From Maribellus comscasis (GTDB lineage: Bacteria; Bacteroidota; Bacteroidia; Bacteroidales; Prolixibacteraceae): a stretch of 64,000 bases of DNA. Shown here piece after piece: positions 25,441 through 35,388 of this stretch (position 1 is the stretch's first letter; the number at the start of each line of letters is the position of its first letter). A program made the position numbers and the translations under genes. The notes under the pieces were generated by a model. It saw nothing but the letters and a program-made list of their open reading frames with translations. It had not been told where the DNA came from and did not search any database. The stretch is taken from the NCBI RefSeq assembly GCF_009762775.1, contig NZ_CP046401.1, positions 7,018,001 through 7,082,000 on the forward strand, read 5' to 3'.

Positions 25441-26790
25441 TTATATTTTTGGTTCCCATCCGGGCTCGTACTCACGGCTCCATAGTTTCATGGCATCGCG
25501 ATCATACATTTTTCCGGAAACTTCGTCAATATCATATCCTCTTCCGATACGATAAGCAACATTGGAATAATGCACCATTGCCTGGCTGATAGTTGCATCG
25601 GCGATATCGGCATTTAATTTCTTTTGTTCACCACGAATAACACCAAACCAATTTTCAACGTGCCCTGTTGTCATATCACCTCCGCCACCAAGTGCAGTAC
25701 CTGCCTCGTTCGAAGCCGACTTGCTGTCTTTAACAACTTTTCCTCTTCTGTCGTAAAGAATGTATTTTCCCCGATCGACAAAAACTGTTCCTTCGCTTCC
25801 GTAAATTATAGTTCCACGTCCACCCTGTCCGTAAGTATCAAAACCATTGCGACTTCTTCCGTCCCAATTGATAACTTTGTTGTCTGCAAACCGGAAAGTT
25901 GCTTCCATCGTGTCGTACATTTCCCAGCCATCATCAAAAAAGTGTCTTTTTCCAGCTTCAACATCCACACGCATGGGAAAATCTACCTGCAATGCCCAAC
26001 GTGCTACATCAAGCTCATGGGTTGCATTATTTCCTGTTTCGGCAGTTCCGTAGTCCCAACCATACCAGTGCCAGTTATAATCCCAGGTTTCTTCCGTGTA
26101 TCCGCGTCTCGGAGCAGGTCCCTGGAATAAATCCCAATCCAAACCTTCAGGAACCGGCGCTTTTTTCTGAACCGGAACTTCTCCCCTGCTATTCACATAA
26201 AAGGCCACCGCCCGGTAAGGCACACCAATTGCACCATTATGAATTTCAGAAATAATCTCTTGTGTGTGGTCTGATGAACGTTGTTGATTTCCCATTTGAA
26301 CAACCTTGTTGTATTTTTTCATGGCTGCAACAATCATTTCATTTTCAAACATATTATGGCTACAAGGTTTTTCAACATAAACATGTTTACCACCTTGCAT
26401 TGCCATTATTGCACCTGGTGTATGCCAATGGTCGGGTGTTGCAACAAAAACTCCGTCAACATTCTGATCCGCAAACACTTTACGAACATCATTTTCCAGT
26501 TTTGGTTTATAATCGATTCGTTTAGCAAAATTAGCCGCTGCTCTTTCACGCTGGCTTTTCATAACATCACACAAATAAACCAATTCAACGTTGTTTTCCT
26601 TTTTGGAAACAGGTTCATAATAGGCTCCCAATCTGCGTCCCAGACCAATAATTGCAACATTAATTCTATCATTAGCTCCAATTATTTTACTGTAACTTTT
26701 TGCCGACATTCCCATGGCTGTTCCACCAACAGCAACTCCTGCAGCACCAGCTGTTACTTTTTTCAGAAATTCTCTTCTATCCGAATTCAT
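25441..26790 (-). CDS. Gfo/Idh/MocA oxidoreductase, Tat-exported (first copy)
   Basis: The 449-residue protein has a twin-arginine leader (DRREFLKKVTAGAAG). The NAD-binding segment is AIIGLGRRLGAYYE, and VEKPCSHN carries the catalytic lysine. The substrate-domain stretch WHWYGWDYGTAETGNNATHE has the conserved His. It is 19 bp downstream of the isomerase-like gene and belongs to the same transcript. It is the best candidate for the glycoside 3-oxidoreductase that starts the 3-keto pathway. Confidence 0.88.
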   Translation of the reverse strand: MNSDRREFLKKVTAGAAGVAVGGTAMGMSAKSYSKIIGANDRINVAIIGLGRRLGAYYEPVSKKENNVELVYLCDVMKSQRERAAANFAKRIDYKPKLENDVRKVFADQNVDGVFVATPDHWHTPGAIMAMQGGKHVYVEKPCSHNMFENEMIVAAMKKYNKVVQMGNQQRSSDHTQEIISEIHNGAIGVPYRAVAFYVNSRGEVPVQKKAPVPEGLDWDLFQGPAPRRGYTEETWDYNWHWYGWDYGTAETGNNATHELDVARWALQVDFPMRVDVEAGKRHFFDDGWEMYDTMEATFRFADNKVINWDGRSRNGFDTYGQGGRGTIIYGSEGTVFVDRGKYILYDRRGKVVKDSKSASNEAGTALGGGGDMTTGHVENWFGVIRGEQKKLNADIADATISQAMVHYSNVAYRIGRGYDIDEVSGKMYDRDAMKLWSREYEPGWEPKI

Positions 26791-26808
26791 TTAATATATA
26801 TTTTTTAA

Positions 26809-27648
26809 TTACATCATTTTCATAACACCTTTAATATACCCAAATGATTCCATCATTCCGGGTAGCGGATCATCACCATCCGCTTCGTATTCAAGTGCCA
26901 AAGTTCCTTTATAACCCGACTTATCCACAGCTTCTAAAAAAGAGGGAAAATCAATTACACCACGTCCGATGATGCACGTTTTTCCATCACTTGCAGCTTT
27001 TGTCACATCTTTGATATGTATGTCAAAAACACGATCAAAAAAATCTTTTAAATCCTGCTCCGGATCTCTGTTTATACGCTTGGTGTGACCAATATCAATA
27101 CACAATCCCATCCTTTTATCCCGATCTTTTATCTTATCGTAAGCACTTTCGGCACTTGGATATAACTTGTCTCCTGGGCCGTGATTATGAATCGCCAGCT
27201 TTATGTCATAATCTTTTACTTTTCCCTCCACATAATCAAGCAACTCGTGATTTGGAACTCCTATTATCATTTCCATCCCGGCAGTTTTCGCATATTCAAA
27301 TGCCTGATCAACTTCTTTGTTGTTTTTCATATAAATAACACCACCGCCATAAAGCGTAACGCCTTTCTTCTGACAGAGTGTAACTGCTTTTTTTATTGTT
27401 TCGCTGTCAGAATCCAACGGCAGATGCATACTTTTAAATGTAATCCGGTTGATTCCGCAACGCAGGGTCATATCCAAGGCTTCCTCCTGTGAAAAATTGC
27501 GAAGCGAATAAGAGGCAACGCCAAGATTAAAATTAAAATCACTTTTAGAAGAAACCGAACTGGATACAGAGGCTCCTGCTAATTTTGGAACTGAGGCTAC
27601 AGCCAGCCCGATTCCTGCTGCTTTCAAAAAATTTCGTCTGTGTGTCAT
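26809..27648 (-). CDS. Sugar phosphate isomerase/epimerase-family TIM-barrel protein, Tat-exported
   Basis: The 279-residue protein has a twin-arginine leader (THRRNFLKAAGIGLA). The xylose-isomerase-like TIM barrel shows metal-site segments NHG (residue 150 region), CIDIGHT and EYEAD. In the 3-keto-glycoside route, proteins of this fold act as 1,2-lyases that eliminate the aglycone from 3-keto-glycosides; that role is inferred here. Its start codon overlaps the DUF1080 stop (ATGA), which shows translational coupling. Confidence 0.85.
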   Translation of the reverse strand: MTHRRNFLKAAGIGLAVASVPKLAGASVSSSVSSKSDFNFNLGVASYSLRNFSQEEALDMTLRCGINRITFKSMHLPLDSDSETIKKAVTLCQKKGVTLYGGGVIYMKNNKEVDQAFEYAKTAGMEMIIGVPNHELLDYVEGKVKDYDIKLAIHNHGPGDKLYPSAESAYDKIKDRDKRMGLCIDIGHTKRINRDPEQDLKDFFDRVFDIHIKDVTKAASDGKTCIIGRGVIDFPSFLEAVDKSGYKGTLALEYEADGDDPLPGMMESFGYIKGVMKMM

Positions 27649-28991
27649 TTTAATTCTCTTATTTTTAGACTTCTGAAATGTACAGTATTTTGGTGATCCT
27701 GAAGCAAAATTGGTCCTTTCGGAGCCAATCCAAAACCTTCGTATTTTGCATATTTACTTCGTGCAACCAGTGCATTGTAGATATTATTTCCACGAGTATA
27801 TTCAACCACTTTCCGTCCATTTAACCAATGTTGAACTTTTCCGTCAGGAAACACAACAATACGTCCGCGGTTCCATCCTCCGGGTCCATTAATAAATCTG
27901 CCGGTTTTGTCAGCGGGTATTAAATCGTATAACGAAGCAAGTGTTCTGTTTCCTACCACTCCATTTTTGGCATCCGGGTGTTGCTCATCATCAAGAATCT
28001 GGTATTCCAAGCCTATTCCCGAACCATTGTTGCCTATTCCATATTTTATACCACTGTTTGCACCTTTCGTAAAACTAAAATCGAATTTAAACTCAAACGG
28101 ACCATATTCCTCTCTGGTAATTATGCTGCCTCCTCTTTCAGGCGAAACTGATTTATCAAGAACAGAAAGCGTACCATCCTTTACTTCCCATCCGTGCTCA
28201 GGAAAATTATCGCTGTCGGTACTTTTAAAATTTTGTGTTGATTTTCCATCAAACAACAATTTGAATCCTTGTTCTTTTTCTGAATCACTTAAATTGTTAG
28301 CCAACAAATTAACAACATAAATACCTTCTGCAGGAGAAGGTTTCAGGTTTTGCGTTTTAATTCTGACATTCTTCCATCTTATTTGGTGTCCTACTTTCTC
28401 TTCGTTATTTCCAATTCCATGAACCTGAAGCGCGATAAATCCTTTTGGAGTCATATGGTCGATTACGTGTGCACAGGCTACTCCATTCAACCATGTTTTA
28501 ATAGAATTTCCTATACATTCTATTCTGTAATGGTTCCATTCTCCCATTTTCAAAGCTGGTTTTGCTTCCGGATTCAAATCGAGCGGATAAAGCCAGCCCC
28601 TTCGTGCTTCGTCATAGATACCCGCACTCCAGGCCCGGTCCGATGGATCTACTTCGCATTGATAACCATGTACCCGACCGTTATTGTACTCTGGTTTACT
28701 TTCACTGCGAAACTGGATTCCGGAATTCATGTTTTCCTCAACCAGCAAATCAACTTCAAAAACAAAATCAGAATAATCTTTCTCTGTACATAAAAACGAG
28801 TTTGGAGTATTCAAAACAGTTGTTCCAACAATTACACCGTCAACAACTTCGTACCTGGCTTCTCCGTTAAGCTGTTTCCACCCTGTAAGATCTTTTCCGT
28901 TAAACAAATAAGTCCAGTTGTCATTCTGCGCAAAGGTCATTCCTGAGGCCAATATCAAGAGAACAGACAGAAAGAAATTTTTACTTTTCAT
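27645..28991 (-). CDS. Exported protein with two DUF1080 (3-keto-disaccharide hydrolase) domains
   Basis: The 448-residue protein has a signal peptide (cleavage near TFAQ). Two concanavalin-like DUF1080 modules are seen: residues of about 24-210 (WTYLFNGKDLTGWKQ...) and about 238-448 (GFKLLFDGKSTQNF...), each with the GxxxRSE or GIKYG strand and the late W-N-x-x-R segment. DUF1080 proteins hydrolyse 3-keto-disaccharides or hydrate 3-keto-glycals. Most are single-domain, so this is a fusion or internal duplication. It is the first gene of the downstream block, 64 bp after a TAnnTTTG box. Confidence 0.87.
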   Translation of the reverse strand: MKSKNFFLSVLLILASGMTFAQNDNWTYLFNGKDLTGWKQLNGEARYEVVDGVIVGTTVLNTPNSFLCTEKDYSDFVFEVDLLVEENMNSGIQFRSESKPEYNNGRVHGYQCEVDPSDRAWSAGIYDEARRGWLYPLDLNPEAKPALKMGEWNHYRIECIGNSIKTWLNGVACAHVIDHMTPKGFIALQVHGIGNNEEKVGHQIRWKNVRIKTQNLKPSPAEGIYVVNLLANNLSDSEKEQGFKLLFDGKSTQNFKSTDSDNFPEHGWEVKDGTLSVLDKSVSPERGGSIITREEYGPFEFKFDFSFTKGANSGIKYGIGNNGSGIGLEYQILDDEQHPDAKNGVVGNRTLASLYDLIPADKTGRFINGPGGWNRGRIVVFPDGKVQHWLNGRKVVEYTRGNNIYNALVARSKYAKYEGFGLAPKGPILLQDHQNTVHFRSLKIRELK

Positions 28992-29054
28992 TTTAATACT
29001 TTTTTGAATTATGAAGTTGGTTTAAGTTAATTCCGTGTACGAACACGAAAAATA

Positions 29055-29062
29055 CAAATTTA
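29055..29062 (-). promoter_or_regulatory. TAnnTTTG promoter box of the DUF1080-isomerase-oxidoreductase operon
   Basis: On the minus strand TAAATTTG matches the -7 consensus exactly, 64 bp upstream of the first start codon. A -33 element is not obvious, which would fit an activator-dependent promoter. Confidence 0.55.
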
Positions 29063-29111
29063 AGTAATTTTTTATGCGGAAACAGATGTTGCATAACACA
29101 ACTTTGCCCCT

Positions 29112-29140
29112 GATGTAAAAATACTATCATCAGATGTAAA
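29112..29140. promoter_or_regulatory. Direct repeats spaced exactly two helical turns (possible operator)
   Basis: GATGTAAA occurs at 29112-29119 and 29133-29140, a 21-bp step. A weaker relative, GATTTTAAA, begins at 29151. They lie about 50-80 bp upstream of the promoter box, where an activator would bind. Confidence 0.45.
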
Positions 29141-29240
29141 CTTTCCCTCTGATTTTAAATTATTTATCGCAGATATTAAGTAGTAGAATTTTGATACAAA
29201 ATTTTATTCGGGGAGCTATTTTCACTGATTATAAAGGGGA

Positions 29241-29275
29241 TAAAAGAGAAAGACCGCTTCAACAAGCGGCCTTTC
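29241..29275 (-). terminator. Terminator-like hairpin downstream of the GH2 gene
   Basis: Stem CCGCTT/AAGCGG is extended by GAAAG/CTTTC and followed on the minus strand by a T-rich run. It is about 280 nt beyond the GH2 stop and would separate the two transcription units. Confidence 0.6.
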
Positions 29276-29554
29276 AAAACTAACTAACCAACTAAAATAA
29301 ACCTTGAGAATCAAGATTTGTTTTTGAAAAACAACATTGTGCTTTAATAAGTTTCAAAACTATCTAATTTTGTTCTATTCTGATAACTATATTTAAAAAA
29401 GGTTTAAAATTTTATTCAACAATATATTATTAAACACCCACTATATTTCTTATTCTCAATATAATAACAAACATTGTTCTACCACCTAATTTTGAATAAA
29501 AATGAATAACTTTTAATAAACATTTAAATTATGTATTTACGAGTAATCATTTTT

Positions 29555-32476
29555 TTAATTCAACAAACCAAAATAAAAAAATAAAGTTCTTTTCACCGGT
29601 TTTTCCATATTGTTTAATTCACCGCCAGGCCCCAGGTTCCAGGTGTCGTTGCTGATTCCCATAGCCAGTTTCGTTCCTATCGGCGGAATTCCGTCGAGAA
29701 ATGATAGGTCGCCAACAGGTTGTACAGGATAGTTTTCCGGTCCTGATATTCCGTAAAAACTGAACAAACGAACAAACAAATCTTCTTCGTTGGCAAAGAC
29801 TGTAAATCTCCCATAATCGGTATTAAATTCAATCCATGAGACATCGGAGAAATAACCTTTAAATTCAGGGTACTGCCACGAGTTGTCGGCCGGAAGTTCA
29901 TTGTTGTAAAACCGTTCATATACGTCAAGTTTTCCTCCCTGCAAACGGTTTTTCCAAACATGTCGCGGGCCATTTCCCAGCCATTTTGCCCCTATTATAT
30001 CCGATTCCGGGAAATTAAAGCTAATACCTGTAAAATATTGTTCGCCTTCCACCTGGTATTCATAATTCATTTCCAGCCAGCCACTTTGATACATTGTCCA
30101 GGTTACTTTTTTTAAATCGCCTGCATAGCTCATTTCAACCACATGCGATTTGGTTGAGGGAAAATGTTTTATACCTGTTAACTGCGCTTCACCACTAACC
30201 AAAACCGGTCCGTTATTAAACGGAATGGGTAATCCCATGTCATTTCCCACACCTTGGATGGTACCATCTTTTTTGCTAAAAGCCACTGAAATTCCGGATG
30301 CTTTTAACACTATCACATCATCGTTTTCATGAAATTCAACCTGTGATGATTCTTCTGAAACATCGCCTTTTTGCTGTTCAATTGGCAAAATATTGTCTTC
30401 TTCAATTCCGGCAGCTCTTAGTTCATCGCGGCGTTGTTTTTCTTCTGCCGACAAATCAGTTACCACCAACTGTTCAACCGGTTTTGTATTGCCGTTAATT
30501 TTCCAGCTCCAGGAAAATATTTCTTTTCCAAAAGGATCTAAAGCATTTAAATACAATGCATCGTAATTGTTAATATCTGCAGGAAGTTGCAATTGCAGAT
30601 TGCCTTTTTTCTCAGGCTCAATGTCAGGACTTTCAATTTGCCCGGATTTCATTATTTGATGTCCGGCCCCTCTGTTATGTGGAGTATTAAAATTTACCAG
30701 TTGCCACTCGAAATTACAATCTTTTAAATTGGTAAAATGAAAACGGTTTTCAACAGTAATTACACCATCAAAATCTTTAGAAAGTTTTTCAAGTTCGACT
30801 TTTACCGGACTAAAAATTTCACGCATCGCATAAAAACTGGCTTCTTTTTCGCGATGTGGCCCCACAACTCCATCAGGTGCGTTTACCCGGTTCACATCCA
30901 CAAAACCATTTAAATCTGTACGAACCAAACCTTCATCGGAAAACACCCACAAAAAGCCGCCTGCCGAGAGTTCTGAATTCCAAAACAGTTCCCAAAAGTC
31001 GCCCAATCCGGCAGCCATTCCACCATCGTCCTGTCCATGCAGAAACTCGGTGGGCATGTAAATCAGCGGCCCTTCCAAAAGCTTTTTTGAACTATAGTAG
31101 TTCTCATAGTGGTTACAATCAATCCCGTTATAATCATTCCCCGGGCGATGATGAGCATGAATTACCGGCCGGTCTGAGGGATCATAAATAGCAAAATCGT
31201 CGTCCAGTTCTTTGTTGGTTCCCCCTTCATTCCCGTTGCTCCAAAAAACAATTGAAGGATGATTTACATCGCGTATAACCATTTCGCGAACCAGTTTGCT
31301 GCCCACTTCAGTATCATACGCATTTTGCCAGCCCGCCAGTTCATCCAAAACATACAAACCAAGCGAATCGCAGTATTCCAAAAATGATTTATTGGGTGGG
31401 TAATGAGCACAACGAACCGCATTCATATTCATTTCTTTCATAAGCTGAACATCCAGTAAATCGATGGAAGGATTTACACAACGTCCGGTTTCGGGCCAGA
31501 AAACATGGCGGTTTATTCCTTTGAATTTTACCTTTGTACCATTCACATAAACGCCATCGCTTTCCCGAATTTCAACGGTGCGAAAACCAAATTTTTCTGT
31601 GAGTTCGTATTTAATTTTTGAACCATCAACCAACGAAACTTTTACAGAATATAAATTTGGCGTTTCTGATGTCCATAAAAGCGGATTATCAACTTTACAA
31701 CTTATTGTCACAAGCGAATCTTTACCACCGGCCTGTTCCTGAGATGTTTGTACTGATTTTCCATTAGCGTCAAAAATCTCAGCTCTTAAAGTTTGTTTCT
31801 TTTTCAGGTTAACAGGAAACACATCCACTGAAAAATTCCCGCCGGCATCAGCAGAAACAGCAACACGATCGATAAATTCTTCCGGCACAGCTTCAAGATA
31901 AACCGGACGAAAAATGCCACCAAAAATCCAGTAATCGGCATTCCTCTCGGCATAATTTACTGATGCATTGGCTGAAACTTTATGAACAGTAACCTCCAGT
32001 TCATTTTCCTTACTAAAATTTACCTTATCGGAAATATTGTACCTGAAACGATAAAATGATCCCTGGTGAGTTGGTCCGGCAGACTGTCCGTTAATTTTCA
32101 CTTCTGTGTCAGTCATGGAACCTTCAAAAACGATAAATATTTCTTTATTTTCCCAACTATTCGGAACAACAAAATTGTGTTTGTAAATACCGGTTTCATC
32201 CGCATAAATGTGCTTCTTCCCATACGTACGATAGTCGCGGCCATAATCGTATTCTCCAAATCCCTGTTGTTCCCAATGCGAAGGAACTTCGATAGTTGTC
32301 CATTCGCCGCTTTTTCGCCCCGATGTGCAAAAAAAATCCCAAGTTACTGTGTTTTGATTGTCGGTTCCGGACAGAAACAATTTTTCCTTTTGTGTTGTTT
32401 GAGCAAGTGATGGACAAAACACGGTAAATAGCAAAATTGCGATTAATCCATTTATTCTGACTGATTGTATTTTCAT
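29555..32476 (-). CDS. Glycoside hydrolase family 2 protein (beta-galactosidase-like)
   Basis: The 973-residue protein has a signal peptide (cleavage near SLAQ). The GH2 order is visible: jelly-roll sugar-binding domain (about 35-200), Ig-like domain (to about 300), and TIM barrel with NRHVFWPETGR, the acid/base segment WSNGNE (Glu417) and the likely nucleophile MPTEFLHG (Glu477). It ends with a domain-4 linker and a beta-galactosidase small-chain-like module (about 740-970). It probably removes terminal beta-galactose or beta-glucuronate units from the glycan. It is the last gene of the upstream block. Confidence 0.9.
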   Translation of the reverse strand: MKIQSVRINGLIAILLFTVFCPSLAQTTQKEKLFLSGTDNQNTVTWDFFCTSGRKSGEWTTIEVPSHWEQQGFGEYDYGRDYRTYGKKHIYADETGIYKHNFVVPNSWENKEIFIVFEGSMTDTEVKINGQSAGPTHQGSFYRFRYNISDKVNFSKENELEVTVHKVSANASVNYAERNADYWIFGGIFRPVYLEAVPEEFIDRVAVSADAGGNFSVDVFPVNLKKKQTLRAEIFDANGKSVQTSQEQAGGKDSLVTISCKVDNPLLWTSETPNLYSVKVSLVDGSKIKYELTEKFGFRTVEIRESDGVYVNGTKVKFKGINRHVFWPETGRCVNPSIDLLDVQLMKEMNMNAVRCAHYPPNKSFLEYCDSLGLYVLDELAGWQNAYDTEVGSKLVREMVIRDVNHPSIVFWSNGNEGGTNKELDDDFAIYDPSDRPVIHAHHRPGNDYNGIDCNHYENYYSSKKLLEGPLIYMPTEFLHGQDDGGMAAGLGDFWELFWNSELSAGGFLWVFSDEGLVRTDLNGFVDVNRVNAPDGVVGPHREKEASFYAMREIFSPVKVELEKLSKDFDGVITVENRFHFTNLKDCNFEWQLVNFNTPHNRGAGHQIMKSGQIESPDIEPEKKGNLQLQLPADINNYDALYLNALDPFGKEIFSWSWKINGNTKPVEQLVVTDLSAEEKQRRDELRAAGIEEDNILPIEQQKGDVSEESSQVEFHENDDVIVLKASGISVAFSKKDGTIQGVGNDMGLPIPFNNGPVLVSGEAQLTGIKHFPSTKSHVVEMSYAGDLKKVTWTMYQSGWLEMNYEYQVEGEQYFTGISFNFPESDIIGAKWLGNGPRHVWKNRLQGGKLDVYERFYNNELPADNSWQYPEFKGYFSDVSWIEFNTDYGRFTVFANEEDLFVRLFSFYGISGPENYPVQPVGDLSFLDGIPPIGTKLAMGISNDTWNLGPGGELNNMEKPVKRTLFFYFGLLN

Positions 32477-32534
32477 TTTGGAATCAAATATTTTTTTTGA
32501 ACATTCTTATTCTCATTTCATTATTTCCGACAGA

Positions 32535-35363
32535 CTATTCTATCTCCACCATCTTTTTTGTGACAGGAGTTAACGTTACCGGTCCGATAAGGCCTGATTC
32601 CAGTGGTTCCCAGTTAGCTGCTGTAAACAAACCGTCTTTACCCACGTTTTCACGTTTTCGCGCTGCAAAGTTGACATTGTAAAATTTCTTATAATTTACA
32701 CCACGTTTATCCAGATCGATAATACGATTCGCCATCAGATTTGAAACCTGTACTTCCAGCTTGTTTACATCCTCTAATTTTGATGCATCAATAACCAACT
32801 GATATTCCGGACCAACTACTGTTCCCATTTTTTCTCCATTTAAAACGATTGTAGCCGATTCACAAACTTTTCCCAAATCGAGCAAAAATGCCGTTGCTGA
32901 TTCATCGGGTCTTTTAAACGATAACTCGTAAACACCCGTTCCCGAGAATTTTTCATGTTCTTCAGAATGCTCTGTCCACGAATTTAAACTGGTAGTTGTA
33001 TAGGAATCCGGAAGTGTGGGACCACCCTTTAGAAATGAAACAGTCCATTCGCCTTTCAAAACTGTCTTTTCAACAGGAATATTCCAAAGCGGATAATCTT
33101 CAATATCAATTTCATCTGAATACCATTGTAAAACAACTGTTTCACCGGGTTCAAGCTGAAGATATACGCGAGATTGTTTTTCGTTCATTTTTTGAATTTT
33201 CGCTTTTCCAATCTCCTGATTCATTGGATTAAACAATGCTGCTTCATCACCAGCTGACTGGACTGTTATCCATTGGTCAACCTTTTTATCACTCCAGTTA
33301 CTGATAAAATAACATGTTCCATCGTCTCTTTTTACCCGATTGAACCATAGCCCTACCTGGGCCATTTCTTCGGGAAAAACACCTGCGTTGGAAAGCAAGG
33401 CGTCAATGTTTTCGCCGGTTAAGCACTTTCCGCTACCCATTTCATCCACAAGTACTCCACCTAAACTTTCAAAATGAATGGATTCTTTTATTTTTTGAAA
33501 AGCCATTTGTCGTTCTTCAACATCGTAAAATCCTGGTACATCCTTTGGTAAATTCTCCTGAAAAATAATGGTTGCTCCGGTATTCACTAAATCAACTAAT
33601 TTTTGCATAGTGGCCAGTGGAATATGATTGCACTTCGGAACAACAATGGTTTTATAATTGGCTCCCGGAGCTTTAATTTCGCCATTTGTTATTTCTAATT
33701 CCTGAATCTGTTTATCAGAAATATAATCGAATGTATATCCTCTTTGCAATAAGTATTCACTGAGCTCTTTTGTAAGCGGCTCGAAAGATCCGCCAAAATG
33801 CGGCAATCTGCTTCTTCCCTGCTCCGACCAAGTATCATAAATTGGGAAATACATTAAAATATCGTTATCGGGTGTTGCGATCTGTAAAAAAGACTGGCTA
33901 CGGGTAACATATTCGTTGATGGCTTTAAAATCGGGCCACCACGAATTTGTTGGAGCAAAATGAACCGCAGCATAAAACATCCATCCCGGCCATTTTTCAT
34001 CTACCGGAGAATAGGGTGTTCCGTGGTAAAAAATATGGTTGACGCCATTGGCAAAATAACGATCGAGATTTTGTTTCACTGTTCCCAGGTTTGCCAGAAA
34101 ATGTTCATCGAGCCAAGTAGATGCTTCGCAGGAAACCAATGGTTTGCCTGACACATGTGCTGCCGAAGTAGCCATTTTTATGCGCATCGGATTAGTTCCT
34201 TCTGTTTCGGGAATATCGCTGGCAGCATACAAATCGAGAATATTAGCAGGCGAGCCGTGTGCCTGGTTACGAATACCGGCATCATATTTTTTGGCCCAAT
34301 CGGCCCACACTTTTGTAAATCTGTCAAGCAACAAATCGGAAATGGTTTCGCGATAGTCACACAATACACGGTTGTTCATCTCTTCTGAATCGTTTCCAAA
34401 CAATGCCGGTAAATGGTTTTTTAAATCATATCCCCGTCTGTTTTTAAACTCTTCAAAAAGCAGTGGTGTCCAGTCCGATTCTCCACTGGCATCATCTACT
34501 TCATACGAGTCATTAAAAAATGTTCTTATTGAATTTACGTCAGCATCTTTAGCAGCCTCGTCAAATATTTTGAGAAATTTATCAGCTGCTGCTTCCGAAA
34601 AATGGTCAATCACATTTCCTTCGCCGCCGGTACCTGCCCGCTCCACCATTTTTCCGTGCCAACCCTGAAAAACAGCATACAAATTCCAGGTTCCTTCAGG
34701 CGCAGTCCAGTTTAATGTCCCGCCGGTTGAAACTTTTTCCGTTAGATCTATAACTTCTCCTGTCTTGTTATAAGCCATTAATGCCTGTAAAGGAAGCGGC
34801 TTTTCAAAACGAACCTGCTCTAAAGCCAATTCCTGCAAGTTTGGATTACTACTGATGGGAAACTTTATTTCTGAAATATCAAGCCGATGCCCGATGGCAC
34901 GCACCATAGGCTCCTGAATAAATTCAACTTTTTCTTTTAGCTGCTCCCCACCATTTAGAGTAAACTGTTTAAAGTGTAAATTTTTACAAGCATCTTCAGC
35001 GCCAATCCACGGGCCTCCAAAAGGCCAGCCCGAAGCGTTTGCTAAATCGACTCCTAAATTGAGCCGATCGCCCTCTTTTAATGTATATTCCAGCATCTCC
35101 ATCCACTGATCCGACAAGAATGAAATGGCTTCATTTTCGTATCCTTTTACATCATAAATCGGAGTGATTTCAACACCACCCAATCCAATTTCCTGCAATT
35201 GTTCCATGTTAGCGGTAAGACCACCCGGATTAACTGTACTTCCGTGCCACCACCAACGCGTCCAGGGTTGTGTTACGTTTGTTGTTTCCGGCCAATCGGG
35301 CTGTTGTGCAAGCAATTGAAAACCACTTGCAAACAAAATGAATAAAAAAAATATCTTTCTCAT
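32535..35363 (-). CDS. Glycoside hydrolase family 106 protein (alpha-L-rhamnosidase)
   Basis: The 942-residue protein has a signal peptide (cleavage near LLAQ). The GH106 opening is clear: PWTRWWWHGSTVNPGGL, then GLGGVEITPIYDVKGYE and NASGWPFGGPWIG, followed by a long catalytic TIM barrel and C-terminal beta-sandwich domains. GH106 enzymes release alpha-L-rhamnose from rhamnogalacturonan and related glycans. The genes before and after on the same strand are GH-family members with short gaps (25 and 58 bp). Confidence 0.92.
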   Translation of the reverse strand: MRKIFFLFILFASGFQLLAQQPDWPETTNVTQPWTRWWWHGSTVNPGGLTANMEQLQEIGLGGVEITPIYDVKGYENEAISFLSDQWMEMLEYTLKEGDRLNLGVDLANASGWPFGGPWIGAEDACKNLHFKQFTLNGGEQLKEKVEFIQEPMVRAIGHRLDISEIKFPISSNPNLQELALEQVRFEKPLPLQALMAYNKTGEVIDLTEKVSTGGTLNWTAPEGTWNLYAVFQGWHGKMVERAGTGGEGNVIDHFSEAAADKFLKIFDEAAKDADVNSIRTFFNDSYEVDDASGESDWTPLLFEEFKNRRGYDLKNHLPALFGNDSEEMNNRVLCDYRETISDLLLDRFTKVWADWAKKYDAGIRNQAHGSPANILDLYAASDIPETEGTNPMRIKMATSAAHVSGKPLVSCEASTWLDEHFLANLGTVKQNLDRYFANGVNHIFYHGTPYSPVDEKWPGWMFYAAVHFAPTNSWWPDFKAINEYVTRSQSFLQIATPDNDILMYFPIYDTWSEQGRSRLPHFGGSFEPLTKELSEYLLQRGYTFDYISDKQIQELEITNGEIKAPGANYKTIVVPKCNHIPLATMQKLVDLVNTGATIIFQENLPKDVPGFYDVEERQMAFQKIKESIHFESLGGVLVDEMGSGKCLTGENIDALLSNAGVFPEEMAQVGLWFNRVKRDDGTCYFISNWSDKKVDQWITVQSAGDEAALFNPMNQEIGKAKIQKMNEKQSRVYLQLEPGETVVLQWYSDEIDIEDYPLWNIPVEKTVLKGEWTVSFLKGGPTLPDSYTTTSLNSWTEHSEEHEKFSGTGVYELSFKRPDESATAFLLDLGKVCESATIVLNGEKMGTVVGPEYQLVIDASKLEDVNKLEVQVSNLMANRIIDLDKRGVNYKKFYNVNFAARKRENVGKDGLFTAANWEPLESGLIGPVTLTPVTKKMVEIE

Positions 35364-35388
35364 GGATTTTGTTTTAGCTTTTCTAAAA

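Larger units (their letters stand above)
28992..29554. promoter_or_regulatory. Intergenic boundary between the two blocks of the glycan region
   Basis: This 563-bp non-coding stretch holds, in minus-strand order, a terminator-like hairpin (29241-29275), paired GATGTAAA repeats (29112-29140) and a TAnnTTTG box (29055-29062). The part at 29300-29554 is AT-rich and holds nothing else that can be identified. Confidence 0.55.

Noticed and set aside
31000..31200. Plus-strand open frames inside the GH2 and other large genes
   Set aside because: They are antisense shadows of well-supported minus-strand genes with clear domains.
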